Of a stretch of 64,000 nucleotides of DNA, positions 8,733 to 17,419 are shown one piece after another. The stretch is taken from the NCBI RefSeq assembly GCF_030732845.1, contig NZ_JASHKA010000026.1, positions 16,685-80,684 on the forward strand, read 5' to 3'. A program made the position numbers and the translations under genes. Position 1 is the first letter of the stretch. Each line of letters starts with the position of its first letter. Below the pieces are notes generated by a model that was not told where the DNA came from, ran no database searches, and saw nothing but the letters and a program-made list of their open reading frames with translations. Source of the stretch: Roseibium sp. MMSF_3544. GTDB taxonomy: Bacteria > Pseudomonadota > Alphaproteobacteria > Rhizobiales > Stappiaceae.

Positions 8733-9617
8733 CTAGCGGCCCGCCAGGGCAGCGTCACATTCAGTGAATTTTGCCGTCAGCCGCGACAGATTACGTTGGT
8801 TGAGCAACGTCTCGTTCCCGAAAACAAGTGCGATGGCATATTTGTCGACCAGTTGCCGGTAGGAACCATGGAGTGTCTGGCACGGCCAGAGCTTCTGAAT
8901 GGTCTCTTCAAATTGTTCCGAAAAGGGGCCGGAAGAAGAGGTGATCGAGTAGAGTTTGTAGAGTTCCCATTGGTGTTCCGCATAGAGCCGCCAGATGAAG
9001 CGCTCCCGAAAATCAGCCCACTTGTCGCTGTCCGCCTTTGACTCTGCCAGGAAGTCAGGATCATCTATCTCGCTCATTTCGAGCAGGGATTGCTCCATCA
9101 AGTCGAGATACGCGCGATAGACGTCCCTTGGAGACTTTAAGCGATCGGGCAGGTCCACGCCGAGTTGGTGCCTGCACTCAAGCCGGGTGCTCAAAAATTC
9201 CAGATAATATCTTGGGATGCCGCTTGAGATCTGGTCTCCGATTTTTGGTTCCGTACTCTTGATCGCAAATCGCGCAAGCGCCTTTACAACCTCAAAACAC
9301 ATCCGGACCTTGGACAGCTGGGACGCATTTTCCTCGGCCTCAAACTTCGCCGCACCGTTTTGCATGTCTCGCCGAAAGGCCTTCTGATAGGGCACCCTGA
9401 TTTCGGCGATCGCGTCCAGCATGGCCGCAACGCGATCGTTCGTCTCGAAGTTCGTCTCTTCGTTGCGCAGCCCCATGATCTCGTTGTGAAAAGGTTCAAT
9501 CCGGAGAAGTATTTCTGCTGCGATTGCACGAGCTTCCGCCTCACTGACAAGATCGGTATTGCTTGCAGCGAAGGGTGTCGACCAGAAAAACAACAACAAA
9601 AAGAGCGTTGTCCGCAT
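8733..9617 (-). CDS. Exported protein of unknown function
   Basis: A 294-residue protein that I do not recognise. It begins with a clear signal peptide (M-R-T-T-L-F-L-L-L-F-F-W-S, cleaved near A-F-A-A-S), so it is exported to the periplasm or beyond. The mature part is hydrophilic and mostly alpha-helical, rich in Glu, Arg and Leu, with few cysteines (one pair-like C-Q-T and C-D-A near the C-terminus) and no metal or catalytic motif that I can name. A GAGGAAG ribosome binding site lies eight bases before the ATG. It stands alone, separated by repeats from putA and by about 105 bases from the end of hrpB. Confidence 0.7.
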   Translation of the reverse strand: MRTTLFLLLFFWSTPFAASNTDLVSEAEARAIAAEILLRIEPFHNEIMGLRNEETNFETNDRVAAMLDAIAEIRVPYQKAFRRDMQNGAAKFEAEENASQLSKVRMCFEVVKALARFAIKSTEPKIGDQISSGIPRYYLEFLSTRLECRHQLGVDLPDRLKSPRDVYRAYLDLMEQSLLEMSEIDDPDFLAESKADSDKWADFRERFIWRLYAEHQWELYKLYSITSSSGPFSEQFEETIQKLWPCQTLHGSYRQLVDKYAIALVFGNETLLNQRNLSRLTAKFTECDAALAGR

Positions 9618-9722
9618 GCACTGGCTTCCTCGATGGTTCAGCCAAGTGGCTGAATCAAACCACGAGAAAGACCAACGATCAATCGAAACCGGCGTCGGTG
9701 GAGGAGAAGGCAGGAACGCATG

Positions 9723-12194
9723 TCACGTCCCGCGCGGCTTCGCTCGCCGGGTTGCCTCGGCCTCCGTCGGGTCGTCCGGCCAGGGGTGTTTCGGGTAACG
9801 GCCTTTCATATCTGCTTTGACATCCGACCACGACCCCGCCCAGAAACCAGGCAGGTCCTTCGTGATCTGGATTGGGCGCTGTGCGGGGGAGAGCAATTCC
9901 AGGATCAGCGGCAGCCTGCCGCCGCAGACACTTGGGTGATCCTTCAGTCCGAACAGCTCCTGCACGCGGATGGAAAGCGTCGGCCCGGCGGCGGCGCCAT
10001 AGTCAATCGGCACCTTGCTGCCCGTCGGGGCGGTGAAGTGGGAGGGGGCGAGCTCGTCAAGCCTGGCTGAAGCGTCGTAAGGCATGAGGCCGGAAAGCGC
10101 ATTGCCGAGCAAGGCGGCATCGAGCTTGTCCAGGCTTGTCAGGCCCGACAGGTAGGGCTGCAGCCAGGTGTCCAGCGTGTCGGTCAGAGTTTGATCCGAC
10201 AGGTCGGGCAGATCGCTTCCGCCGTTCTCCCGGACATAGGCAATCCGCTTTCGCAGCCGTTGCTGGTCCTTGCTCCAGGGCAATCGCGAAACGCCACGCC
10301 GCCTGATTTCGCCAACAAGAGCTTTTTCGACGGCAGTCGGGTCTGCGGACCTGATGGTCGCCGACTGCAGCTCAACCGCTTTGTAGCGGGTGACGCGGCG
10401 GGCTTTGAGAGCGCCGTCACCGGTAAGCTGCACCTCATCCTCTTCGATAATATCATCGGCAAACAGGTCTTCGATTTCCGTCCGGGAAATCGGTGCGCAG
10501 AGCTGAATGCGGCCGCTTGCGGCCTTGCCCTGGATGTCCGCGACCGTGAGAAAAGGCTCAGCTGCCAAACCGTGCTCGCGCTCCAGTTCAGCGCCTCTTC
10601 CATTGGCAAGCCGGAACCGGCCGGTCTGACCGCGCGCCTGGGCGACCCGGTCCGGATAGGCAAGCGCCAATAGAAGGCCTGCGCTTTCAATGTCGATTGC
10701 GTCAGAATTACCGCCGGCGAGCTTCAACCATCGCGATGCAAGGGCACGGCCGTCCCGGGCACGCTGGCTCTTGTCGCTCCGAAGGTTTTGAAGGCGGCGG
10801 CGCAGGTCCGGATCACGTCCGCCGAGGCCCGGCTCTGACAGAAGGAGCGCGACCAGTGAAGCCGTCTCGCCAAGACCACGGTCGCTGCCCTCGATCACCA
10901 TGTGGGCAAGACGGGGGTGCAGCGGGAGGCTGGAAAGTGCCTTTCCCTGAGGCGTCAGATGACCGGCTGGGTCAAGCGCGTGAAGGTCGGCCAGAAGCGA
11001 TTTTGCCTCGCTCCAGGCCGCTGGCGGGGGCGGATCGGAAAAGGCCAGGCCAGACGGATCGAGCGTGCCCCAGGCCGCAAGGTCAAGGACAAGGCCGGTG
11101 AGATCGGCTTCCAGGATTTCCGGCGCTTCGGCAGCGGGAAGGGACACGGTTTGTGCTTCATCCCAAAGCCTGTAGCAGACACCTGGCTCCGTCCGTCCTG
11201 CGCGGCCCCAGCGCTGGTCAGCAGAAGCGCGCGAAACACGCACGGTTTCAAGACGGGTCAGGCCCGTCTGTGGTTCATATCTCGGCACGCGCGCAAGTCC
11301 GCAATCAATAACGACACGCACGCCTTCGATGGTCAGAGAGGTCTGAGCGATTGCGCTGGCGAGAACGATCTTGCGCGTGCCCTTGTCTACCGGCCGGATT
11401 GCCGCGTCCTGCGCCTTCGCGTCGAGGCCGCCGTAAAGCGGCGCTACCTGGCAATGGGCCGGAAGTTTGCCGGAGATGAGGTCTGCCGTGCGGCGGATTT
11501 CGCCTTGTCCGGGTAGGAACACCAGCAGCGATCCCGTCTCTTCGCGCAGGGCCTGCTGGATCGCACGAACAACCTGCGGCTCGATCCGGTCCTTGGGCTC
11601 CCGGCCGAGATATTTTGTCTCCACCGGAAAACTACGGCCCTTGCTTTCCAGCACCGGAGCATTGCCGAGCAGACTGGAGATAGAGGCAGCATCCAGCGTT
11701 GCCGACATGGGCAGAAGGCGGAGGTCTTCGCGAAGCGCTGACTGCACCTCCAGCGCGAGCGCCAACCCGAGGTCGCCGTCGAGCGAGCGTTCGTGGAACT
11801 CATCGAAGAGGATTGCCGCAACGCCGGTCAGTTCGGGATCGTCGAGGATGAGGCGGGTGAAAACCCCCTCCGTTACAACTTCGATCCGCGTTCTGGAACT
11901 GACTTTCGTCTCCATGCGCACCCGGTAACCCACCGTTTCTCCGGGTTTTTCACCGAGTTCGCCGGCCATGCGTCTTGCGGCTGCACGCGCTGCGAGACGG
12001 CGGGGTTCGAGAACAAGGATCTTGCCGTCTTGCCGCCAATCGGCATCAAGAAGGGCAAGCGGCACGCGGGTGGTCTTGCCGGCACCGGGCTCTGCAACGA
12101 GCACAGCGTTGGTGTTGCTTTCCAGTGTCCTGAGAAGGTCAGGCAGCACGCCGTCGATGGGAAGCGGAGATGAAAAGGTGCGGAAAGCGGTCAT
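9723..12194 (-). CDS. hrpB: ATP-dependent RNA helicase HrpB
   Basis: An 823-residue DEAH-box helicase of the HrpB type. Walker A is P-G-A-G-K-T-T (residues 36-42), motif II is D-E-F-H in F-D-E-F-H-E-R-S, motif III is S-A-T, and motif VI is Q-R-W-G-R-A-G-R-T. An HA2 region and the HrpB-specific C-terminal domain follow. The role of HrpB in bacteria is poorly defined, with RNA processing or ribosome-related functions suggested. The frame is open to 12302, but that would overlap glk; the ATG at 12194 starts ten bases after the glk stop and gives the usual N-terminus. It is the last gene of mgsA-glk-hrpB. Confidence 0.93.
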   Translation of the reverse strand: MTAFRTFSSPLPIDGVLPDLLRTLESNTNAVLVAEPGAGKTTRVPLALLDADWRQDGKILVLEPRRLAARAAARRMAGELGEKPGETVGYRVRMETKVSSRTRIEVVTEGVFTRLILDDPELTGVAAILFDEFHERSLDGDLGLALALEVQSALREDLRLLPMSATLDAASISSLLGNAPVLESKGRSFPVETKYLGREPKDRIEPQVVRAIQQALREETGSLLVFLPGQGEIRRTADLISGKLPAHCQVAPLYGGLDAKAQDAAIRPVDKGTRKIVLASAIAQTSLTIEGVRVVIDCGLARVPRYEPQTGLTRLETVRVSRASADQRWGRAGRTEPGVCYRLWDEAQTVSLPAAEAPEILEADLTGLVLDLAAWGTLDPSGLAFSDPPPPAAWSEAKSLLADLHALDPAGHLTPQGKALSSLPLHPRLAHMVIEGSDRGLGETASLVALLLSEPGLGGRDPDLRRRLQNLRSDKSQRARDGRALASRWLKLAGGNSDAIDIESAGLLLALAYPDRVAQARGQTGRFRLANGRGAELEREHGLAAEPFLTVADIQGKAASGRIQLCAPISRTEIEDLFADDIIEEDEVQLTGDGALKARRVTRYKAVELQSATIRSADPTAVEKALVGEIRRRGVSRLPWSKDQQRLRKRIAYVRENGGSDLPDLSDQTLTDTLDTWLQPYLSGLTSLDKLDAALLGNALSGLMPYDASARLDELAPSHFTAPTGSKVPIDYGAAAGPTLSIRVQELFGLKDHPSVCGGRLPLILELLSPAQRPIQITKDLPGFWAGSWSDVKADMKGRYPKHPWPDDPTEAEATRRAKPRGT

Positions 12195-12204
12195 GCCGGC
12201 CGCA

Positions 12205-13245
12205 TCAGTCCGGCAGGCTGGCGCGCTTTGCTGTCCATTGGCGGCCATGCATGTCGACTGCAAAGTCTCCGGGCGCGCGCGCAAAGGAGGCCAGACCTTC
12301 AAGCGCCGGATTGGAGTGGCGTACTATGAAAGTCGGGATCTTTGCCATCAGCGTCTGATGTGGCGCTTTTGCCTCGAAAGCGGCTCTGAAACCACCATCG
12401 GTCAGAAAGCGGGTTATCCTAGGCGTGATGCCGCCCGTCAGATAGACACCGCCTCGCGCAAGAACGGTGAGCGCGAAATCACCGGCGACGCGCCCGAGAC
12501 TTCGCGCAAAGACTTCGAGCGTCTTGACCGCTGCAGGGTCATTGTCTTCCGCTGCATGGGTAATGCTCGCCGGCGTGTCGAATTGCCGTTCGACATTCAT
12601 CCATTTGGTCACGGCACGGGCGAGGCGAGGCATGCCAGTTCCGCTCAAGACTTGTTCTGCGCCGATGCGGCCCCCGACACGCTCGATATGGGGCCAGATC
12701 TCGACTTCCTCCGGTGTCACCGGCCCGAGTTCGACATGACCGCCTTCGCCAGGAACGGGCACCCAGGTGCCGGCCGCATAGATCATTGCCGCTGCGCCAA
12801 GACCGGTGCCCGGACCCAGGACGAATTTTGCGCTTTCCGCGCGCACGGCACCACGGCCGATCTGCTCGACATCAAGACCGCTGTAACCGGGCAGTGCGAG
12901 GGCCTGGGCTTCGAAGTCGTTCAGCACCACGACTTCCTCAAGCCCGAGCTCTGAAATCATTGCCAGCGGCTCGATCACCCAGGCAGCGTTCGTAAGCGGG
13001 ATGACATTGCCTGTCACCGGACCGGCAACGGCGATAATGGCGGTCCGGGGCTTCGTTTCCGCCTCAGGGAAGACAACTTCGCGGATCGCGGAAGAAATGT
13101 CGGGATGGTCCGCGGTCGCGGTTTTGCCGCACATTCGAGTGAGCGCATCGGAGTGATCGACCAAAGCGAACCGGGCATTGGTTCCGCCAATGTCGGCAAC
13201 AAGAACGGGATAGGCAAAGGATTTTGATCGCTCGGAAAAACTCAT
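12205..13245 (-). CDS. glk: Glucokinase
   Basis: A 346-residue Glk-family glucokinase that phosphorylates glucose to glucose-6-phosphate in the cytoplasm. Visible motifs are the phosphate-binding V-A-D-I-G-G-T-N-A-R-F-A-L near the N-terminus, G-P-G-T-G-L-G-A-A, and the glucose-contact segment G-E-G-G-H-V-E-L-G-P. The length is normal for the family. Its start overlaps the stop of mgsA by four bases (ATGA), so the two are translationally coupled. The pairing puts the first step of glucose use beside the methylglyoxal bypass of lower glycolysis. Confidence 0.95.
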   Translation of the reverse strand: MSFSERSKSFAYPVLVADIGGTNARFALVDHSDALTRMCGKTATADHPDISSAIREVVFPEAETKPRTAIIAVAGPVTGNVIPLTNAAWVIEPLAMISELGLEEVVVLNDFEAQALALPGYSGLDVEQIGRGAVRAESAKFVLGPGTGLGAAAMIYAAGTWVPVPGEGGHVELGPVTPEEVEIWPHIERVGGRIGAEQVLSGTGMPRLARAVTKWMNVERQFDTPASITHAAEDNDPAAVKTLEVFARSLGRVAGDFALTVLARGGVYLTGGITPRITRFLTDGGFRAAFEAKAPHQTLMAKIPTFIVRHSNPALEGLASFARAPGDFAVDMHGRQWTAKRASLPD

Positions 13246-13673
13246 GATGCAGCCGTGCCGACCTCGGGCGTGTCGGACGTTGTTTTGAGGCCGCGCAAGC
13301 GGGCGGAGCGCAGCAGGATATCCGCTGTGGATTCGTTTAGTGCCATTGGAATGTCATAGACGAGCGCCAGACGCATCAACGCCTTGACGTCAACATCGTG
13401 CGGCAGGGGTGTCAGGGGGTCGACAAAGAAGAACATGCCCTGCAGTTTGCCTTCGGCGATCATGGCGCCCAGTTGCTGGTCGCCGCCGAGCGGGCCGCTC
13501 TTCAACCGGGTGAGGGAGAGTTCCGGACAGGCCTCCTTGACGCGTCCTCCGGTCGTTCCCGTGCCGACAAGATCGAAGGCAGCCAGTTTCTCCCGGTGAC
13601 GCTCAGCGAACGCGACCATGGCATCCTTTTTCGCGTCATGGGCGACAAGCGCGAGCGTAGGTGTGTCGGACAT
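13242..13673 (-). CDS. mgsA: Methylglyoxal synthase
   Basis: A 143-residue enzyme that turns dihydroxyacetone phosphate into methylglyoxal and phosphate, relieving sugar-phosphate build-up. The phosphate-binding H-D-A-K-K is at residues 12-16, G-T-G-T-T-G-G at 37-43, the catalytic Asp65 in G-P-L-G-G-D-Q-Q, and F-F-V-D-P-L-T-P-L-P-H-D further on. The ATG at 13673 with AGAGGA upstream is chosen; the longer frame to 13739 adds residues not typical of the family. It heads the mgsA-glk-hrpB set. Its neighbour glk makes glucose-6-phosphate, so the pair may balance sugar-phosphate flux. Confidence 0.95.
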   Translation of the reverse strand: MSDTPTLALVAHDAKKDAMVAFAERHREKLAAFDLVGTGTTGGRVKEACPELSLTRLKSGPLGGDQQLGAMIAEGKLQGMFFFVDPLTPLPHDVDVKALMRLALVYDIPMALNESTADILLRSARLRGLKTTSDTPEVGTAAS

Positions 13674-13813
13674 TGCAGTTCCTCTTTGCGATGCGACGGG
13701 CGGCGGATTGGTATTAGCCGCAAAGAGTGTGAAGCGCAAAGGGTGAAGTGACTTGGCAAGGGCGAAACCGGCAAAACCGGGTCATTTGCAGTAAGGTTCT
13801 AAGGGTCGCTTAA

Positions 13814-13848
13814 GACAAAAAAGGCCGTGCTCCCGTCTGGAACACGGC
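13814..13848 (-). terminator. Rho-independent terminator of the DUF1194 gene
   Basis: On the minus strand a 10-base-pair stem (arms at 13839-13848 and 13824-13833, one mismatch, five-base loop) is followed directly by a run of T (the A-run at 13817-13822 on the plus strand). It lies about 30 bases after the stop of the DUF1194 gene and before mgsA, so it separates the two minus-strand units. Confidence 0.85.
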
Positions 13849-13875
13849 AGGAAAAAAGGAGAAAACGCGGCTTGA

Positions 13876-14727
13876 TCAGTCGAAGAGATTACACCGCACT
13901 GGCTCACGCGCAGAGGCGTGCTGTATCACGGGCCGGTGGTCGTTGAGGTGCAGTCCCGCGATTTCCAATACAAGCTTCATCCGGATCGCATCTGCGAATC
14001 CTTCCTTCGATCTGACGGGTATCGCAAACGATCCAGGGCCACCGATAACGCAATCCTCGTAGTAGTGGTCGAGGTTGAGCATGGCCTGCCAGGTGTTCTT
14101 GTTCGACTTCATCATCAGCGGAAGGCCGTTGATGGTCACACCCGAGGCAATCATCCGGTCGCGCATCTCGGTCACCGAGCCGCCCTGATTGTTCGGTCCG
14201 TCACCGGAAATGTCGATCACGCGGCGCAGTCCGATGTACTGGTTGTTCTCTACGAGCTGAACGGATTTCTGCAAGGCAGACGCAATCGATGTTCGTTGAA
14301 CCTGCCGAAGGGGAGCTTCTGCGATTTTCGAGGCAAAATGAGATGCGGAAGCCGCATCCTGAACGACCATCCATTCCGCAACGATGAAATGCTCGTCGAC
14401 ACCGCCCCATTCCATATAGGTCAGGGCGACACGGCCGATCGGGCCAACCTGGATCGCATCAAGAAATTCCTGCGAGGTCAGGGCCGAAACATAGCCGGCA
14501 CGCTGAACTTCCTGTTCTTCGGTATCCATGGATTGGGAAATGTCGACAGCCAGAACGAGTTCGACGTCCACTTCATTGGCCGGATTGTAGGAATATTGCG
14601 CAGAGGCAGGCAGCGCAGGACGGTAATCCCGGGCTGTGGCGGGGGCGGTGAGCAGTATGGCCGCTCCGATAAAGGACAGTAGTCTTGCAACTGTCAGTGC
14701 ACAGTTTTTCGTTATGTCGAGACGCAT
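13876..14727 (-). CDS. Exported DUF1194 (VWA-like) protein
   Basis: A 283-residue protein with a signal peptide (cleavage near A-T-A-R, residue 33), so it is periplasmic or secreted. The mature part starts a von Willebrand-A-like fold with the metal-site motif D-I-S-Q-S inside L-V-L-A-V-D-I-S-Q-S-M-D, followed by the DUF1194 segments M-E-W-G-G and I-D-I-S-G-D-G-P-N-N. The family is common in alphaproteobacteria and has no established function; a metal-dependent adhesion or binding role is inference from the VWA fold. AGGAG lies seven bases before the ATG, and a strong terminator follows. It is monocistronic. Confidence 0.88.
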   Translation of the reverse strand: MRLDITKNCALTVARLLSFIGAAILLTAPATARDYRPALPASAQYSYNPANEVDVELVLAVDISQSMDTEEQEVQRAGYVSALTSQEFLDAIQVGPIGRVALTYMEWGGVDEHFIVAEWMVVQDAASASHFASKIAEAPLRQVQRTSIASALQKSVQLVENNQYIGLRRVIDISGDGPNNQGGSVTEMRDRMIASGVTINGLPLMMKSNKNTWQAMLNLDHYYEDCVIGGPGSFAIPVRSKEGFADAIRMKLVLEIAGLHLNDHRPVIQHASAREPVRCNLFD

Positions 14728-15198
14728 AGGTTTCTCCTAATTTCGGCCTGGCAGGCCTGTTGCCACGTCTCCCCATTTTTATTTTGTTGTTCTGTTACTC
14801 GTCTTTTTTGATCCTTGTGATTTTCACTTAGGCGATACGAATGCCTTGGGTTAGTTTGATAATTTACTTAGCAAGCTACATGCCAAAAGTAGCCGAAATC
14901 AATTTATCTGGCAAAATCAAATGTGCACGGAGTGCGTATATTCCACAGATAGGAATTAATTGCCGGATTGCTAGGCAAAAATTGCCCAGCACAGTCACGT
15001 TTCTGACACCAGGCGGCAAAATTTGCCGTGCCGATCACCCGTCGAATTCAGGGTCGATTGCCCAGGAAAGCAGCAAAATGCCCAAAATTCGGGAGTTTTT
15101 TTTGTTGACTGGCGCGCTCAGGCTGGTCATGATCTGAAGAAATTCTCACATAGTGAAGAATTTTTCGGCGCATTTTGCAATTGAAGGCGTCGGCAGAA
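14728..15198. promoter_or_regulatory. Control region upstream of the nucleoside locus, with candidate operators
   Basis: This AT-rich gap holds no gene. It contains two 13-base inverted repeats of the form GGCAA-N3-TTGCC: GGCAAAAATTGCC at 14974-14986 and GGCAAAATTTGCC at 15015-15027, the latter extended to CGGCAAA/TTTGCCG. A TTGCC half-site at 14960-14964 is in inverted order with the first. A related GCAAAATGCCC lies at 15073. Such repeats just upstream of a SorC-type regulator gene are likely its operators. No similar repeat is seen between the regulator and the first binding-protein gene. Confidence 0.55.
15105..15133 (+). promoter_or_regulatory. Candidate sigma-70 promoter of the nucleoside locus
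   Basis: TTGACT at 15105-15110 and CATGAT at 15128-15133 are separated by 17 bases. The -35 is close to consensus and the -10 is weaker. It lies just downstream of the GGCAA-N3-TTGCC repeats and about 65 bases before the regulator start. Assigned from sequence only. Confidence 0.45.
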
Positions 15199-16263
15199 AT
15201 GAGCTCCTTAACGGAGCCGCGTATCGTTGGCGGGGTGCGGCACGTCTTCTGGCCGGCCCGAGGGAAGGTGTCGACGCGAATGCAGGCGCGCGAAGACGAT
15301 TGGACATCATATATGGCCATCCGGGCGGCCTGGCTGTCGTTTGTCGGCGGCCGGACGCAGGGTGAGATCGCTTCGCAGCTGGGTGTGTCGCCGGCCAAGG
15401 TGCACCGCCTCATCGCCCATGCCCAGAAGGCCGGTTACGTGAAGTTTCAGGTTGACGGCAGGCCGATGGAATGCCTGCAGCTCGAAAAAGAACTTTCCCG
15501 CCACTTCAACCTGACCAATTGCATCATCGCGCCGGACCTTGGCGGCGGAGATGATGAAGGTGCGCTGCGAGCAATCGCCGTCTCGGCGTCGCAGTTCCTG
15601 ACCGGGCTTTTGACGGGCACGAGCGTTACACGGCTTGGGGTCGGCATGGGCCGGACAATGACCGCCGCAGTCGAAGCCTTGCCGAAAACGGCGCGGTCCG
15701 ATCTGGAAATCATGTCAATCTGCGGCTCGCTCACCCGCACGCTGGCCGCAAACCCGTATGACATCGTTCAAAAAATGCAGGAACGGACAGGCGGGATCGG
15801 ATATTACCTGCCCGTTCCATATTTTGCGGAAAGTCCTGATGAAAAGGCGATGTTCCTGACGCAGCGCAGCGTGCAGGACCTGATGGCGCGCGCGCGCCAG
15901 TCCGACGCCTTTCTGATCGGTCTCGGGTCGGTCGAGAACGAGGGCCACCTGGTGCAGCGTGGCATGATTTCAAAGCAGGAACAGGAAGAACTGATGTCTT
16001 GCGGGGCGGTCTGTGATTTGATGGGCCGCTTTTTGACGATAGAAGGAAAACTGGCTCCCAATCCGCTCGGCGACTGTGCCGTCGGACTGCACTTCGACGA
16101 AGTGCGCGGGCGCCGCGTGATTGCGCTGGTGGGTGGAGAAAGCAAGGTGGATGCCACGCTTGCTGCGCTGCGCACCGGTGTCATTACCGATCTGGTGGCG
16201 GACGAGACCCTTGCGAGGGCTCTGAGTTCCCGGGTCGGATTGCAGCTGGCACAGTCCGCATGA
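15199..16263 (+). CDS. SorC/DeoR-type sugar-binding transcriptional regulator of nucleoside use
   Basis: A protein of about 354 residues with an N-terminal helix-turn-helix (Q-G-E-I-A-S-Q-L-G-V-S-P-A-K-V-H-R-L-I) and a large C-terminal sugar-phosphate-sensing domain of the SorC family (G-V-G-M-G-R-T-M, then G-D-C-A-V-G-L-H-F near the end). This family senses phosphorylated sugars; here deoxyribose- or ribose-phosphate is the likely signal because all downstream genes handle nucleosides. It is probably a repressor of its own operon. The start is uncertain: ATG 15199 is used, ATG 15280 (after GAGGGAAGG) is a good alternative, and the TTG at 15175 is less likely. Confidence 0.85.
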   Translation: MSSLTEPRIVGGVRHVFWPARGKVSTRMQAREDDWTSYMAIRAAWLSFVGGRTQGEIASQLGVSPAKVHRLIAHAQKAGYVKFQVDGRPMECLQLEKELSRHFNLTNCIIAPDLGGGDDEGALRAIAVSASQFLTGLLTGTSVTRLGVGMGRTMTAAVEALPKTARSDLEIMSICGSLTRTLAANPYDIVQKMQERTGGIGYYLPVPYFAESPDEKAMFLTQRSVQDLMARARQSDAFLIGLGSVENEGHLVQRGMISKQEQEELMSCGAVCDLMGRFLTIEGKLAPNPLGDCAVGLHFDEVRGRRVIALVGGESKVDATLAALRTGVITDLVADETLARALSSRVGLQLAQSA

Positions 16264-16333
16264 GGCGGCTGGGTCTCGAGGGGAAACGGGCCGGTCAGTG
16301 AAGACGGGCCCCCGCATGTCGGAGGACATAAAC

Positions 16334-17332
16334 GTGAAAAAGTTTCTAACCATCGGCACGGCGCTTGCCGGATTGGCCTTCACTGTTGTGAGCGCAGCCG
16401 CTGACAGCAAGCCGGCCGTGCTCTACGATCTGGGCGGCCGTTTCGACAAGTCGTTTAACGAAGCCGCATATACCGGCGCCGAGAAATTCAAGCAGGACTA
16501 CGGCATCGAGTATCGTGACTTCGAAATCCAGAACGACAGCCAGCGCGAACAGGCGCTGCGTAACTTTGCAAAGCGTGGCATGAACCCGATCGTTGCAATC
16601 GGCTTTTCCCAGGCCAACGCCGTTGAAAAAGTCGCCGCCGAGTTTCCGGACACCCAGTTTGCCATCGTCGACATGGTCGTCGATCTGCCGAACGTCCGTT
16701 CCATCCTCTTCAAGGAGCATGAAGGCTCCTACATCGTCGGCTTGCTGGCTGCGATGGCATCGGAAACCGGCAAGGTCGGTTTTGTCGGCGGCATGGATAT
16801 CCCGCTCATCAGCAAGTTTGCCTGCGGCTACAAGCAGGGCGTCGTTGCGGCCAATCCGGACGCTGAAATCTTCGAAAACATGACCGGCACCACCGGTGCG
16901 GCTTGGAACGATCCGGTCAAGGGTGGTGAGCTTGCCAAATCCCAGTTCGACCGCGGTGCTGACGTTGTCTATCACGCAGCCGGCGGCACGGGCATTGGTG
17001 TGCTCCAGGCGGCCGCAGATGCCGGCAAGCTGGGCATCGGCGTCGACAGCAACCAGAACGGCCTGCACCCGGGCTCCGTCCTGACATCCATGCTGAAGCG
17101 CGTTGACATTGCCGTTTACCAGGCATTCGAAGACTCTGAAAACGACAACTGGTCGTCCGGCTTCGAGGTTCTCGGTCTCAAGGAAGGCGGCGTCGATTGG
17201 GCGCTTGACGATAACAATGCCGAACTCGTCAACGACGAGATGAAGGCAGCCGTGGAAGAGGCTTCCCAGAAGATCATCTCCGGTGAAATCGTCGTTCACG
17301 ACTACATGTCCGACGAGTCCTGCCCGAACTAA
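16334..17332 (+). CDS. BMP-family nucleoside ABC transporter substrate-binding protein (copy 1)
   Basis: A 332-residue periplasmic binding protein of the BMP/PnrA family, which binds purine and pyrimidine nucleosides. The signal peptide (V/M-K-K-F-L-T-I-G-T-A-L-A-G) ends near A-A-A-D. Family segments include G-G-R-F-D-K-S-F-N-E-A-A-Y, G-F-V-G-G-M-D, Y-K-Q-G, and D-S-N-Q-N-G-L-H-P-G. GTG 16334 is chosen because GGAGGA lies seven bases upstream; in-frame ATGs at 16298 and 16316 lack this and would lengthen the signal peptide. It feeds the ATPase and two permeases downstream, and a paralogue follows immediately. Confidence 0.93.
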   Translation: MKKFLTIGTALAGLAFTVVSAAADSKPAVLYDLGGRFDKSFNEAAYTGAEKFKQDYGIEYRDFEIQNDSQREQALRNFAKRGMNPIVAIGFSQANAVEKVAAEFPDTQFAIVDMVVDLPNVRSILFKEHEGSYIVGLLAAMASETGKVGFVGGMDIPLISKFACGYKQGVVAANPDAEIFENMTGTTGAAWNDPVKGGELAKSQFDRGADVVYHAAGGTGIGVLQAAADAGKLGIGVDSNQNGLHPGSVLTSMLKRVDIAVYQAFEDSENDNWSSGFEVLGLKEGGVDWALDDNNAELVNDEMKAAVEEASQKIISGEIVVHDYMSDESCPN

Positions 17333-17346
17333 GGCAATCTCCTTTC

Positions 17347-17372
17347 GGCCTCCGCACTCCGGTGCGGAGGCC
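17347..17372 (+). terminator. Intercistronic stem-loop after the first binding-protein gene
   Basis: A perfect 11-base-pair stem (17347-17357 with 17362-17372) with a TCCG loop lies 15 bases after the stop. Only CTCCTTCTG follows, not a proper U-run, so full termination is unlikely. Such hairpins after binding-protein genes often stabilise the upstream mRNA or attenuate transcription, giving more binding protein than transporter. Confidence 0.6.
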
Positions 17373-17419
17373 TCCTTCTGAAATCAGCCTGCCGCCCAAT
17401 CCTGCTGCTGGGGGATCGG

